From: Auanema rhodensis
Lineage: Eukaryota; Nematoda; Chromadorea; Rhabditida; Rhabditidae
Assembly (NCBI GenBank): GCA_964057225.1
Contig: OZ059896.1
Coordinates: 2,542,001-2,606,000, forward strand
Direction: 5' to 3'
DNA length: 64,000 nucleotides
The position numbers and the translations under genes were made by a program. Within the stretch, counting starts at the first letter, position 1. Every line of letters begins with the position of its first letter. Shown here one piece after another: positions 1 to 11,905 of this stretch. The notes beneath the pieces were generated by a model that was given only the letters and a program-made list of their open reading frames with translations, was not told where the DNA came from and made no database searches.

Positions 1-53
1 TTAGACTAATATGGACATGGGGAATCTAATTTTGAAAACCGCATCTCTTTATC

Positions 54-70
54 TTTCACGTGAAGCGAGT
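54..70 (+). other. Weak CENP-B-box-like 17-mer
   Basis: TTTCACGTGAAGCGAGT can be aligned without gaps to the CENP-B box core nTTCGnnnnAnnCGGGn. It matches seven of the nine fixed positions; the misses are A for G at position 5 and A for G at position 15. The subfamily changes to CACGCG and CAAGTG fall on free positions of the core. A rough binomial estimate with equal base frequencies gives about 0.5 such matches by chance per monomer on both strands, so this is a pointer only. CENP-B itself is established in mammals, while the host here is unknown. Confidence 0.25.
55..64. other. Perfect 10-bp palindrome TTCACGTGAA, first CACGTG of the monomer
   Basis: TTCACGTGAA equals its own reverse complement and recurs in most monomers at the same place. 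Its core CACGTG is the E-box/G-box sequence that bHLH or bZIP factors can bind; binding here is not shown. This site is where subfamilies differ: CACGCG in a monomer type common in zone 2 (for example near 19239), CAAGTG in a type restricted to zone 3 (for example 48609-48614), and a preceding T to C change (CTTCCACGTG) in the 175-bp monomers and some 176-bp ones. Confidence 0.85.
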
Positions 71-80
71 TACATACCAA

Positions 81-97
81 GTGCACATCACGTGTAC
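81..97. other. Imperfect dyad GTGCAC-ATCAC-GTGTAC with a second CACGTG
   Basis: GTGCACATCACGTGTAC holds the palindrome GTGCAC (81-86) and a second CACGTG (89-94). The outer arms GTGCAC and GTGTAC pair with one G-T mismatch, so a short hairpin is possible. This is among the least variable parts of the unit. The exceptions I found are few: CCCGTG near 4137, 9241 and 9592, CAAGTG near 6425, 19621 and 21382, CACATG at 13111-13116 and 14871-14876, and AAGTTCAC near 56377. Confidence 0.8.
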
Positions 98-98
98 A

Positions 99-118
99 TT
101 TAATTAGCATAAATTAAA
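99..118. other. A/T-rich inverted repeat TTTAATT / AATTAAA
   Basis: TTTAATT at 99-105 and AATTAAA at 112-118 are exact reverse complements separated by the six bases AGCATA. The structure recurs in most copies. Variants that damage one arm mark subfamilies: ATAAAGTAAAG in the CACGCG-marked monomers, ATAAATCAAAG in zone 1, and ATAACTTAAAG or ATAAGTTAAAG in zone 3. It could extrude as a small cruciform; that is inference. Confidence 0.75.
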
Positions 119-138
119 GTTCACTTAAATTTCAAAGT

Positions 139-151
139 CATGGTTACCATG
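139..151. other. 13-bp dyad CATGGTTACCATG
   Basis: CATGGT and ACCATG are perfect reverse complements around a single central T. The dyad is kept in almost every one of the 363 copies. Exceptions seen are ATAGTTACC near 13515, 15275 and 18442, GGTTAACATG near 9294, TGATTACC at 55381-55388 and TTATGGTTACC near 63827. Such a short dyad without a loop is more plausible as a protein-binding site than as a hairpin. Confidence 0.8.
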
Positions 152-2640
152 CACCAATATCAATAAAAATTTGTTTTTAGACTAATATGGACATGGGGAA
201 TCTAATTTTGAAAACCGCATCTCTTTATCTTTCACGTGAAGCGAGTTACATACCAAGTGCACATCACGTGTACATTTAATTAGCATAAATTAAAGTTCAC
301 TTAAATTTGAAAGTCATGGTTACCATGCACCAATATCAATAAAAATTTGTTTTTAGACTAATATGGACATGGGGAATCTATATTTGAAAAACGCATCTCT
401 TTATCTTTCACGTGAAGCGAGTTACATACCAAGTGCACATCACGTGTACATTTAATTAGCATAAATCAAAGTTCACGTAAATTTCAAAGTCATGGTTACC
501 ATGCACCAATATCAATAAAATTTTGTTTTTAGACTAATATGGACATGGGGAATCTAATTTTGAAAACCGCATCTCTTTATTTTTCACGTGAAGCGAGTTA
601 CATACCAAGTGCACATCACGTGTACATTTAATTAGCATAAATTAAAGTTCACGTAAATTTCAAACTCATGGTTACCATGCACCAATATCAATAAAAATTT
701 GTTTCTAGACTAATATGTACATGGAGAATCTAATTTTAAAAACCGCATCTCTTTATCTTTCACGTGAAGCGAGTTACATACCTAGTGCACATCACGTGTA
801 CATTTAATTAGCATAAATTAAAGTTCACGTAAATTTCAAAGTCATGGTTACCATGAACCAATATCAATAAAAATTTGTTTTTAGACTAATATGGACATGG
901 GGAATCTAATTTTGAAAACCGCATCTCTTTATCTTTCACGTGAAGCGAGTTACATACCAAGTGCACATCACGTGTACATTTAATTAGCATAAATTAAAGT
1001 TCACGTAAATTTCAAACTCATGGTTACCATGCACCAATATCAATAAAAATTTGTTTTTAGACTAATATGGACATGGAGAATCTAATTTTGAAAACCGCAT
1101 CTCTTTATCTTTCACGTGAAGCGAGTTACATACCAAGTGCACATCACGTGTACATTTAATTAGCATAAATTAAAGTTCACGTAAATTTCAAACTCATGGT
1201 TACCATGCACCAATATCAATAAAAATTTGTTTTTAGAGTAATATGGACATGGAGAATCTATTTTTAAAAACCGCATCTCTTTATCTTTCACGTGAAGCGA
1301 GTTACATACCAAGTGCACATCACGTGTACATTTAATTAGCATAAATTAAAGTTCACGTAAATTTCAAACTCATGGTTACCATGCACCAATATCAATAAAA
1401 ATTTGTTTTTAGACTAATATGGACATGGAGAATCTAATTTTGAAAACCGCATCTCTTTATCTTTCACGTGAAGCGAGTTACATACCAAGTGCACATCACG
1501 TGTACATTTAATTAGCATAAATTAAAGTTCACGTAAATTTCAAACTCATGGTTACCATGCACCAATATCAATAAAAATTTGTTTTTAGACTAATATGGAC
1601 ATGGAGAATCTATTTTTAAAAACCGCATCTCTTTATCTTTCACGTGAAGCGAGTTACATACCAAGTGCACATCACGTGTACATTTAATTAGCATAAATTA
1701 AAGTTCACGTAAATTTCAAACTCATGGTTACCATGCACCAATATCAATAGAAATTTGTTTTTAGACTAATATGGACATGGAGAATCTAATTTTGAAAACC
1801 GCATCTCTTTATCTTTCACGTGAAGCGAGTTACATACCAAGTGCACATCACGTGTACATTTAATTAGCATAAATTAAAGTTCACGTAAATTTCAAAGTCA
1901 TGGTTACCATGCACCAATATCAATAATATTTTGTTTTTAGACTAATATGGACATTAGGAATCTAATTTTGAAAACCGCATCTCTTTATCTTTCACGTGAA
2001 GCGAGTTACATACCAAGTGCACATCACGTGTACTTTTAATTAGCATAAATTAAAGTTCACGTAAATTTCAAACTCATGGTTACCATGCACCAATATCAAT
2101 AAAAATTTGTTTTTAGACTACTATGGACATGGAGAATCTAATTTTGAAAACCGCATCTCTTTATCTTTCACGTGAAGCGAGTTACATACCAAGTGCACAT
2201 CACGTGTACATTTAATTAGCATAAATTAAAGTTCACGTAAATTTCAAACTCATGGTTACCATGCACCAATATCAATAAAAATTTGTTTTTAGACTAATAT
2301 GGACATGGAGAATCTAATTTTGAAAACCGCATCTCTTTATCTTTCACGTGAAGCGAGTTACATACCAAGTGCACATCACGTGTACATTTAATTAGCATAA
2401 ATTAAAGTTCACGTAAATTTCAAACTCATGGTTACCATGCACCAATATCAATACAATTTTGTTTTTAGACTAATATGGACATGGGGAATCTAATTTTGAA
2501 AACAGCATCTCTTTATCTTTCACGTGAGGCGAGTTACATACCAAGTGCACATCACGTGTACATTTAATTAGCATAAGTTAAAGTTCACGTAAAATTCAAA
2601 GTCATGGTTACCATGCACCAATATCAATAAAAATTTGTTT

Positions 2641-4040
2641 TTAGACTAATATGGACATGGGGAATCTAATTTTGAAAACCGCATCTCTTTATCTTTCACG
2701 TGAAGCGAGTTACATACCAAGTGCACATCACGTGTACATTTAATTAGCATAAATTAAAGTTCACTTAAATTTCAAAGTCATGGTTACCATGCACCAATAT
2801 CAATAAAAATTTGTTTTTAGACTAATATGGACATGGGGAATCTAATTTTGAAAACCGCATCTCTTTATCTTTCACGTGAAGCGAGTTACATACCAAGTGC
2901 ACATCACGTGTACATTTAATTAGCATAAATTAAAGTTCACTTAAATTTGAAAGTCATGGTTACCATGCACCAATATCAATAAAAATTTGTTTTTAGACTA
3001 ATATGGACATGGGGAATCTATATTTGAAAAACGCATCTCTTTATCTTTCACGTGAAGCGAGTTACATACCAAGTGCACATCACGTGTACATTTAATTAGC
3101 ATAAATCAAAGTTCACGTAAATTTCAAAGTCATGGTTACCATGCACCAATATCAATAAAATTTTGTTTTTAGACTAATATGGACATGGGGAATCTAATTT
3201 TGAAAACCGCATCTCTTTATTTTTCACGTGAAGCGAGTTACATACCAAGTGCACATCACGTGTACATTTAATTAGCATAAATTAAAGTTCACGTAAATTT
3301 CAAACTCATGGTTACCATGCACCAATATCAATAAAAATTTGTTTTTAGACTAATATGTACATGGAGAATCTAATTTTAAAAACCGCATCTCTTTATCTTT
3401 CACGTGAAGCGAGTTACATACCTAGTGCACATCACGTGTACATTTAATTAGCATAAATTAAAGTTCACGTAAATTTCAAAGTCATGGTTACCATGAACCA
3501 ATATCAATAAAAATTTGTTTTTAGACTAATATGGACATGGGGAATCTAATTTTGAAAACCGCATCTCTTTATCTTTCACGTGAAGCGAGTTACATACCAA
3601 GTGCACATCACGTGTACATTTAATTAGCATAAATTAAAGTTCACGTAAATTTCAAACTCATGGTTACCATGCACCAATATCAATAAAAATTTGTTTTTAG
3701 ACTAATATGGACATGGAGAATCTAATTTTGAAAACCGCATCTCTTTATCTTTCACGTGAAGCGAGTTACATACCAAGTGCACATCACGTGTACATTTAAT
3801 TAGCATAAATTAAAGTTCACGTAAATTTCAAACTCATGGTTACCATGCACCAATATCAATAAAAATTTGTTTTTAGAGTAATATGGACATGGAGAATCTA
3901 TTTTTAAAAACCGCATCTCTTTATCTTTCACGTGAAGCGAGTTACATACCAAGTGCACATCACGTGTACATTTAATTAGCATAAATTAAAGTTCACGTAA
4001 ATTTCAAACTCATGGTTACCATGCACCAATATCAATAAAA
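2641..4040. repeat. Duplicated block, right copy (offset 2640 bp)
   Basis: This is the partner of 1-1400. It carries the same diagnostic changes in the same order and one noticed mismatch. The next monomer after 4040 belongs to a different type from the one after 1400, which marks the recombination edge. Confidence 0.9.
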
Positions 4041-7000
4041 TTTTGTTTTTAGACTAATATGGACATGGGGAATCTAATTTTGAAAACCGCATCTCTTTAT
4101 CTTTCACGTGAAGCGAGTTACATACCAAGTGCACATCCCGTGTACATTTAATTAGCATAAATTAAAGTTCACGTAAATTTCAAACTCATGGTTACCATGC
4201 ACCAATATCAATAAAAATTTGTTTTCAGACTAATATGGACATGGGGAATCTATATTTGAAAAACGCATCTCTTTATCTTTCACGTGAAGCGAGTTACATA
4301 CCAAGTGCACATCACGTGTACATTTAATTAGCATAAATCAAAGTTCACGTAAATTTCAAAGTCATGGTTACCATGCACCAATATCAATAAAATTTTGTTT
4401 TTAGACTAATATGGACATGGGGAATCTAATTATGAAAACCGCATCTCTTTATCTTTCACGTGAAGCGAGTTACATACCAAGTGCACATCACGTGTACATT
4501 TAATTAGCATAAATTAAAGTTCACGTAAATTTCAAAGTCATGGTTACCATGCACCAATATCAATAAAATTTTGTTTTTAGACTAATATGGACATGGGGAA
4601 TCTAATTTTGAAAACCGCATCTCTTTATTTTTCACGTGAAGCGAGTTACATACCAAGTGCACATCACGTGTACATTTAATTAGCATAAATTAAAGTTCAC
4701 GTAAATTTCAAACTCATGGTTACCATGCACCAATATCAATAAAAATTTGTTTTTAGACTAATATGGACATGGAGAATCTAATTTTAAAAACCGCATCTCT
4801 TTATCTTTCACGTGAAGCGAGTTACATACCAAGTGCACATCACGTGTACATTTAATTAGCATAAATTAAAGTTCACGTAAATTTCAAAGTCATGGTTACC
4901 ATGCACCAATATCAATAAAATTTTATTTTTAGACTAATATGGACATGGGGAATCTAATTTTGAAAACCGCATCTCTTTATCTTTCACGTGAAGCGAGTTA
5001 CATATAAAGTGCACATCACGTGTACATTTAATTAGCATAAATTAAAGTTCACGTAAGTTTCAAAGTCATGGTTACCATGCACCAATATCAATAAAAATTT
5101 GTTTTTAGACTAATATGGACATGGAGAATCTAATTTTGAAAACCGCATCTCTTTATCTTTCACGTGAAGCGAGTTACATACCAAGTGCACATCACGTGTA
5201 CATTTAATTAGCATAAATTAAAGTTCACGTAAATTTCAAACTCATGGTTACCATGCACCAATATCAATAAAAATTTGTTTTTAGACTAATATGGACATGG
5301 AGAATCTATTTTTAAAAGCCGCATCTCTTTATCTTTCACGTGAAGCGAGTTACATACCAAGTGCACATCACGTGTACATTTAATTAGCATAAATTAAAGT
5401 TCACGTAAATTTCAAACTCATGGTTACCATGCACCAATATCAATAGAAATTTGTTTTTAGACTAATATGGACATGGAGAATCTAATTTTGAAAACCGCAT
5501 CTCTTTATCTTTCACGTGAAGCGAGTTACATACCAAGTGCACATCACGTGTACATTTAATTAGCATAAATTAAAGTTCACGTAAATTTCAAAGTCATGGT
5601 TACCATGCACCAATATCAATAATATTTTGTTTTTAGACTAATATGGACATTAGGAATCTAATTTTGAAAACCGCATCTCTTTATCTTTCACGTGAAGCGA
5701 GTTACATACCAAGTGCACATCACGTGTACTTTTAATTAGCATAAATTAAAGTTCACGTAAATTTCAAACTCATGGTTACCATGCACCAATATCAATAAAA
5801 ATTTGTTTTTAGACTAATATGGACATGGAGAATCTAGTTTTGAAAACCGCATCTCTTTATCTTTCACGTGAAGCGAGTTACATACCAAGTGCACATCACG
5901 TGTACTTTTAATTAGCATAAATTAAAGTTCACGTAAATTTCAAACTCATGGTTACCATGCACCAATATCAATAAAAATTTGTTTTTAGACTAATATGGAC
6001 ATGGGGAATCTAATTTTGAAAACCGCATCTCTTATCTTCCACGTGAAGCGAGTTACATACCAAGTGCACATCACGTGTACATTTAATTAGCATAAATTAA
6101 AGTTCACGTAAATTTCAAACTCATGGTTACCATGCACCAATATCAATAAAAATTTGTTTTTAGACTAATATGGACATGGAGAATCTATTTTTAAAAACCG
6201 CATCTCTTTATCTTTCACGTGAAGCGAGTTACATACCAAGTGCACATCACGTGTACATTTAATTAGCATAAATTAAAGTTCACGTAAATTTCAAACTCAT
6301 GGTTACCATGCACCAATATCAATAAAAATTTGTTTTTAGACTAATATGGACATGGGGAATCTAATTTTGAAAACCGCATCTCTTTATCTTCCACGTGAAG
6401 CGAGTTATATACCAAGTGCACATCAAGTGTACATTTAATTAGCATAAATTAAAGTTCACGTAATTTTCAAAGTCATGGTTACCATGCACCAATATCAATA
6501 AAATTTTGTTTTTAGACTAATATGGACATGGGGAATCTAATTTTGAAAACCGCATCTATTTATCTTTCACGCGAAGCGAGTTACATACCAAGTGCACATC
6601 ACGTGTACATTTAATTAGCATAAAGTAAAGTTCACGTAAATTTCAAACTCATGGTTACCATGCACCAATATCAATAAAAATTTGTTTTTAGACTAATATG
6701 GACATGGGGAATCTAATTTTGAAAAACGCATCTCTTTATCTTTCACGTGAAGCGAGTTACATACCAAGTGCACATCACGTGTACATTTAATTAGCATAAA
6801 TTAAAGTTCACGTAAATTTCAAAGTCATGGTTACCATGCACCAATATCAATAAAATTTTGTTTTTAGACTAATATGGACATGGGGAATCTAATTTTGAAA
6901 ACCGCATCTCTTTATCTTTCACGTGAAGCGAGTTACAAACCAAGTGCACATCACGTGTACATTTAATTAGCATAAATTAAAGTTCACGTAATTTTCAAAG

Positions 7001-7276
7001 TCATGGTTACCATGAACCAATATCAATGAATATTTGTTTTTAGACTAATATGGACATGGAGAATCTAATTTTGAAAACCGCATCTCTTTATCTTTCACGT
7101 GAAGCGAGTTACATACCAAGTGCACATCACGTGTACATTTAATTAGCATAAAGTAAAGTTCACGTAAATTTCAAAGTCATGGTTACCATGCACCAATATC
7201 AATAAAATTTTGTTTTTAGACTAATATGGACATGGGGAATCTAATTTTGAAAACCGCATCTCTTTATCTTTCACGT

Positions 7277-8913
7277 GAAGCGAGTTACATACCAAGTGCA
7301 CATCACGTGTACATTTAATTAGCATAAATTAAAGTTCACGTAAATTTCAAAGTCATGGTTACCATGCACCAATATCAATAAAATTTTATTTTTAGACTAA
7401 TATGGACATGGGGAATCTAATTTTGAAAACCGCATCTCTTTATCTTTCACGTGAAGCGAGTTACATACCAAGTGCACATCACGTGTACATTTAATTAGCA
7501 TAAATTAAAGTTCACGTAAATTTCAAACTCATGGTTACCATGCACCAATATCAATAAAAATTTGTTTTTAGACTAATATGGACATGGAGAATCTAATTTT
7601 GAAAACCGCATCTCTTTATCTTTCACGTGAAGCGAGTTACATACCAAGTGCACATCACGTGTACATTTAATTAGCATAAATTAAAGTTCACGTAAATTTC
7701 AAACTCATGGTTACCATGCACCAATATCAATAAAAATTTGTTTTTAGACTAATATGGACATGGAGAATCTATTTTTAAAAACCGCATCTCTTTATCTTTC
7801 ACGTGAAGCGAGTTACATACCAAGTGCACATCACGTGTACATTTAATTAGCATAAATTAAAGTTCACCTAAATTTCAAACTCATGGTTACCATGCACCAA
7901 TATCAATAAAAATTTGTTTTTAGACTAATATGGACATGGAGAATCTAATTTTGAAAACCGCATCTCTTTATCTTTCACGTGAAGCGAGTTACATACCAAG
8001 TGCACATCACGTGTACATTTAATTAGCATAAATTAAAGTTCACGTAAATTTCAAACTCATGGTTACCATGCACCAATATCAATAAAAATTTGTTTTTAGA
8101 CTAATATGGACATGGAGAATCTATTTTTAAAAACCGCATCTCTTTATCTTTCACGTGAAGCGAGTTACATACCAAGTGCACATCACGTGTACATTTAATT
8201 AGCATAAATTAAAGTTCACGTAAATTTCAAACTCATGGTTACCATGCACCAATATCAATAGAAATTTGTTTTTAGACTAATATGGACATGGAGAATCTAA
8301 TTTTGAAAACCGCATCTCTTTATCTTTCACGTGAAGCGAGTTACATACCAAGTGCACATCACGTGTACATTTAATTAGCATAAATTAAAGTTCACGTAAA
8401 TTTCAAAGTCATGGTTACCATGCACCAATATCAATAATATTTTGTTTTTAGACTAATATGGACATTAGGAATCTAATTTTGAAAACCGCATCTCTTTATC
8501 TTTCACGTGAAGCGAGTTACATATCAAGTGCACATCACGTGTACTTTTAATTAGCATAAATTAAAGTTCACGTAAATTTCAAACTCATGGTTACCATGCA
8601 CCAATATCAATAAAAATTTGTTTTTAGACTACTATGGACATGGAGAATCTAATTTTGAAAACCGCATCTCTTTATCTTTCACGTGAAGCGAGTTACATAC
8701 CAAGTGCACATCACGTGTACATTTAATTAGCATAAATTAAAGTTCACGTAAATTTCAAACTCATGGTTACCATGCACCAATATCAATAAAAATTTGTTTT
8801 TAGACTAATATGGACATGGGGAATCTAATTTTGAAAACCGCATCTCTTTATCTTTCACGTGAAGCGAGTTACATACCAAGTGCACATCACGTGTACATTT
8901 AATTAGCATAAAT
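7277..8913. repeat. 1637-bp duplicated block, left copy (offset 2639 bp)
   Basis: This stretch recurs at 9916-11552 with no difference noticed. The offset is 15 monomers minus one base because one 175-bp monomer lies between (near 9727). Shared rare variants include GTTCACCTAAA, the ATTAGG monomer, ATATCAAGTGC and GACTACTATGG. The left edge is the CACGTG/CACGCG difference at 7276/9915 and the right edge the AAATTAAAG/AAATCAAAG difference at 8914/11553. Confidence 0.88.
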
Positions 8914-9915
8914 TAAAGTTCACTTAAATTTCAAAGTCATGGTTACCATGCACCAATATCAATAAAAATTTGTTTTTAGACTAATATGGACATGGGGAAT
9001 CTAATTTTGAAAACCGCATCTCTTTATCTTTCACGTGAAGCGAGTTACATACCAAGTGCACATCACGTGTACATTTAATTAGCATAAATTAAAGTTCACT
9101 TAAATTTGAAAGTCATGGTTACCATGCACCAATATCAATAAAATTTTGTTTTTAGACTAATATGGACATGGGGAATCTAATTTTGAAAACCGCATCTCTT
9201 TATCTTTCACGTGAAGCGAGTTACATACCAAGTGCACATCCCGTGTACATTTAATTAGCATAAATTAAAGTTCACGTAAATTTCAAACTCATGGTTAACA
9301 TGCACCAATATCAATAAAAATTTGTTTTTAGACTAATATGGACATGGAGAATCTAATTTTGAAAACCGCATCTCTTTATCTTTCACGTGAAGCGAGTTAC
9401 ATACCAAGTGCACATCACGTGTACATTTAATTAGCATAAATTAAAGTTCACGTAAATTTGAAAGTCATGGTTACCATGCACCAATATCAATAAAATTTTG
9501 TTTTTAGACTAATATGGACATGGGGAATCTAATTTTGAAAACCGCATCTCTTTATCTTTCACGTGAAGCGAGTTACATACCAAGTGCACATCCCGTGTAC
9601 ATTTAATTAGCATAAATTAAAGTTCACGTAAATTTCAAACTCATGGTTACCATGCACCAATATCAATAAAAATTTGTTTTTAGACTAATATGGACATGGG
9701 GAATCTAATTTTGGAAACCGCATCTCTTATCTTCCACGTGAAGCGAGTTACATACCAAGTGCACATCACGTGTACATTTAATTAGCATAAATTAAAGTTC
9801 ACGTAATTTTCAAAGTCATGGTTACCATGAACCAATATCAATGAATATTTGTTTTTAGACTAATATGGACATGGGGAATCTAATTTTGAAAACCGCATCT
9901 ATTTATCTTTCACGC

Positions 9916-11552
9916 GAAGCGAGTTACATACCAAGTGCACATCACGTGTACATTTAATTAGCATAAATTAAAGTTCACGTAAATTTCAAAGTCATGGTTA
10001 CCATGCACCAATATCAATAAAATTTTATTTTTAGACTAATATGGACATGGGGAATCTAATTTTGAAAACCGCATCTCTTTATCTTTCACGTGAAGCGAGT
10101 TACATACCAAGTGCACATCACGTGTACATTTAATTAGCATAAATTAAAGTTCACGTAAATTTCAAACTCATGGTTACCATGCACCAATATCAATAAAAAT
10201 TTGTTTTTAGACTAATATGGACATGGAGAATCTAATTTTGAAAACCGCATCTCTTTATCTTTCACGTGAAGCGAGTTACATACCAAGTGCACATCACGTG
10301 TACATTTAATTAGCATAAATTAAAGTTCACGTAAATTTCAAACTCATGGTTACCATGCACCAATATCAATAAAAATTTGTTTTTAGACTAATATGGACAT
10401 GGAGAATCTATTTTTAAAAACCGCATCTCTTTATCTTTCACGTGAAGCGAGTTACATACCAAGTGCACATCACGTGTACATTTAATTAGCATAAATTAAA
10501 GTTCACCTAAATTTCAAACTCATGGTTACCATGCACCAATATCAATAAAAATTTGTTTTTAGACTAATATGGACATGGAGAATCTAATTTTGAAAACCGC
10601 ATCTCTTTATCTTTCACGTGAAGCGAGTTACATACCAAGTGCACATCACGTGTACATTTAATTAGCATAAATTAAAGTTCACGTAAATTTCAAACTCATG
10701 GTTACCATGCACCAATATCAATAAAAATTTGTTTTTAGACTAATATGGACATGGAGAATCTATTTTTAAAAACCGCATCTCTTTATCTTTCACGTGAAGC
10801 GAGTTACATACCAAGTGCACATCACGTGTACATTTAATTAGCATAAATTAAAGTTCACGTAAATTTCAAACTCATGGTTACCATGCACCAATATCAATAG
10901 AAATTTGTTTTTAGACTAATATGGACATGGAGAATCTAATTTTGAAAACCGCATCTCTTTATCTTTCACGTGAAGCGAGTTACATACCAAGTGCACATCA
11001 CGTGTACATTTAATTAGCATAAATTAAAGTTCACGTAAATTTCAAAGTCATGGTTACCATGCACCAATATCAATAATATTTTGTTTTTAGACTAATATGG
11101 ACATTAGGAATCTAATTTTGAAAACCGCATCTCTTTATCTTTCACGTGAAGCGAGTTACATATCAAGTGCACATCACGTGTACTTTTAATTAGCATAAAT
11201 TAAAGTTCACGTAAATTTCAAACTCATGGTTACCATGCACCAATATCAATAAAAATTTGTTTTTAGACTACTATGGACATGGAGAATCTAATTTTGAAAA
11301 CCGCATCTCTTTATCTTTCACGTGAAGCGAGTTACATACCAAGTGCACATCACGTGTACATTTAATTAGCATAAATTAAAGTTCACGTAAATTTCAAACT
11401 CATGGTTACCATGCACCAATATCAATAAAAATTTGTTTTTAGACTAATATGGACATGGGGAATCTAATTTTGAAAACCGCATCTCTTTATCTTTCACGTG
11501 AAGCGAGTTACATACCAAGTGCACATCACGTGTACATTTAATTAGCATAAAT
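9916..11552. repeat. 1637-bp duplicated block, right copy (offset 2639 bp)
   Basis: This is the partner of 7277-8913, with the same chain of variants in the same order. Its left neighbour is a CACGCG monomer, whereas the left copy is preceded by an ordinary CACGTG monomer. Confidence 0.88.
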
Positions 11553-11905
11553 CAAAGTTCACGTAAATTTCAAAGTCATGGTTACCATGCACCAATATCA
11601 ATAAAATTTTGTTTTTAGACTAATATGGACATGGGGAATCTAATTTTGAAAACCGCATCTCTTTATCTTTCACGTGAAGCGAGTTACATACCAAGTGCAC
11701 ATCACGTGTACATTTAATTAGCATAAATTAAAGTTCACTTAAATTTCAAAGTCATGGTTACCATGCACCAATATCAATAAAAATTTGTTTTTAGACTAAT
11801 ATGGACATGGGGAATCTAATTTTGAAAACCGCATCTCTTTATCTTTCACGTGAAGCGAGTTACATACCAAGTGCACATCACGTGTACATTTAATTAGCAT
11901 AAATC

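Larger units (their letters stand above)
1..176. repeat. Representative satellite monomer, used as coordinate reference
   Basis: This first full copy serves as the reference for positions within the unit. It contains 56 G or C in 176 bases. In order it holds the landmark TTAGACTAAT (1-10), a diagnostic GGGGAATCT (19-27, GGAGAATCT in other copies), ACCGCATCTC (38-47), the perfect palindrome TTCACGTGAA (55-64), GCGAGTTACATACC (65-78), GTGCAC (81-86) beside a second CACGTG (89-94), an A/T-rich inverted repeat (99-118), the dyad CATGGTTACCATG (139-151) and a closing A/T tract (162-176). The start is arbitrary because the window happens to open here. Since 176 is not a multiple of three, any reading frame shifts at each unit, which argues against coding use. 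Confidence 0.95.
1..1400. repeat. Duplicated block, left copy (offset 2640 bp)
   Basis: Bases 1-1400 recur at 2641-4040, an offset of 15 monomers. By eye the only difference is C at 705 against T at 3345. Rare variants are shared, including ATATGTACATGG, CCTAGTGC, CATGAACC and the AGAGTAAT change. The copies part at 1401/4041, where the closing A/T tract reads AAAAATTTG in one and AAAATTTTG in the other. The left edge is cut by the window, so the true length is unknown. Confidence 0.9.

Noticed and set aside
55-94. CACGTG boxes as promoter elements
   Set aside because: Hundreds of copies occur with no coding region anywhere in the window; at most they are protein-binding sites of the satellite.
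162-167. AATAAA as a polyadenylation signal
   Set aside because: It recurs in nearly every monomer inside an A/T tract and no transcript or gene precedes it.
1160-1342. 60-codon minus-strand reading frame, repeated at 3800-3982
   Set aside because: It lies wholly within the satellite, spanning parts of two adjacent monomers. It opens only because AGACTAAT became AGAGTAAT, which removes the stop TAG that other copies have on the minus strand. Both copies are in the 2640-bp duplication. No start signal, family resemblance or conservation supports a gene.
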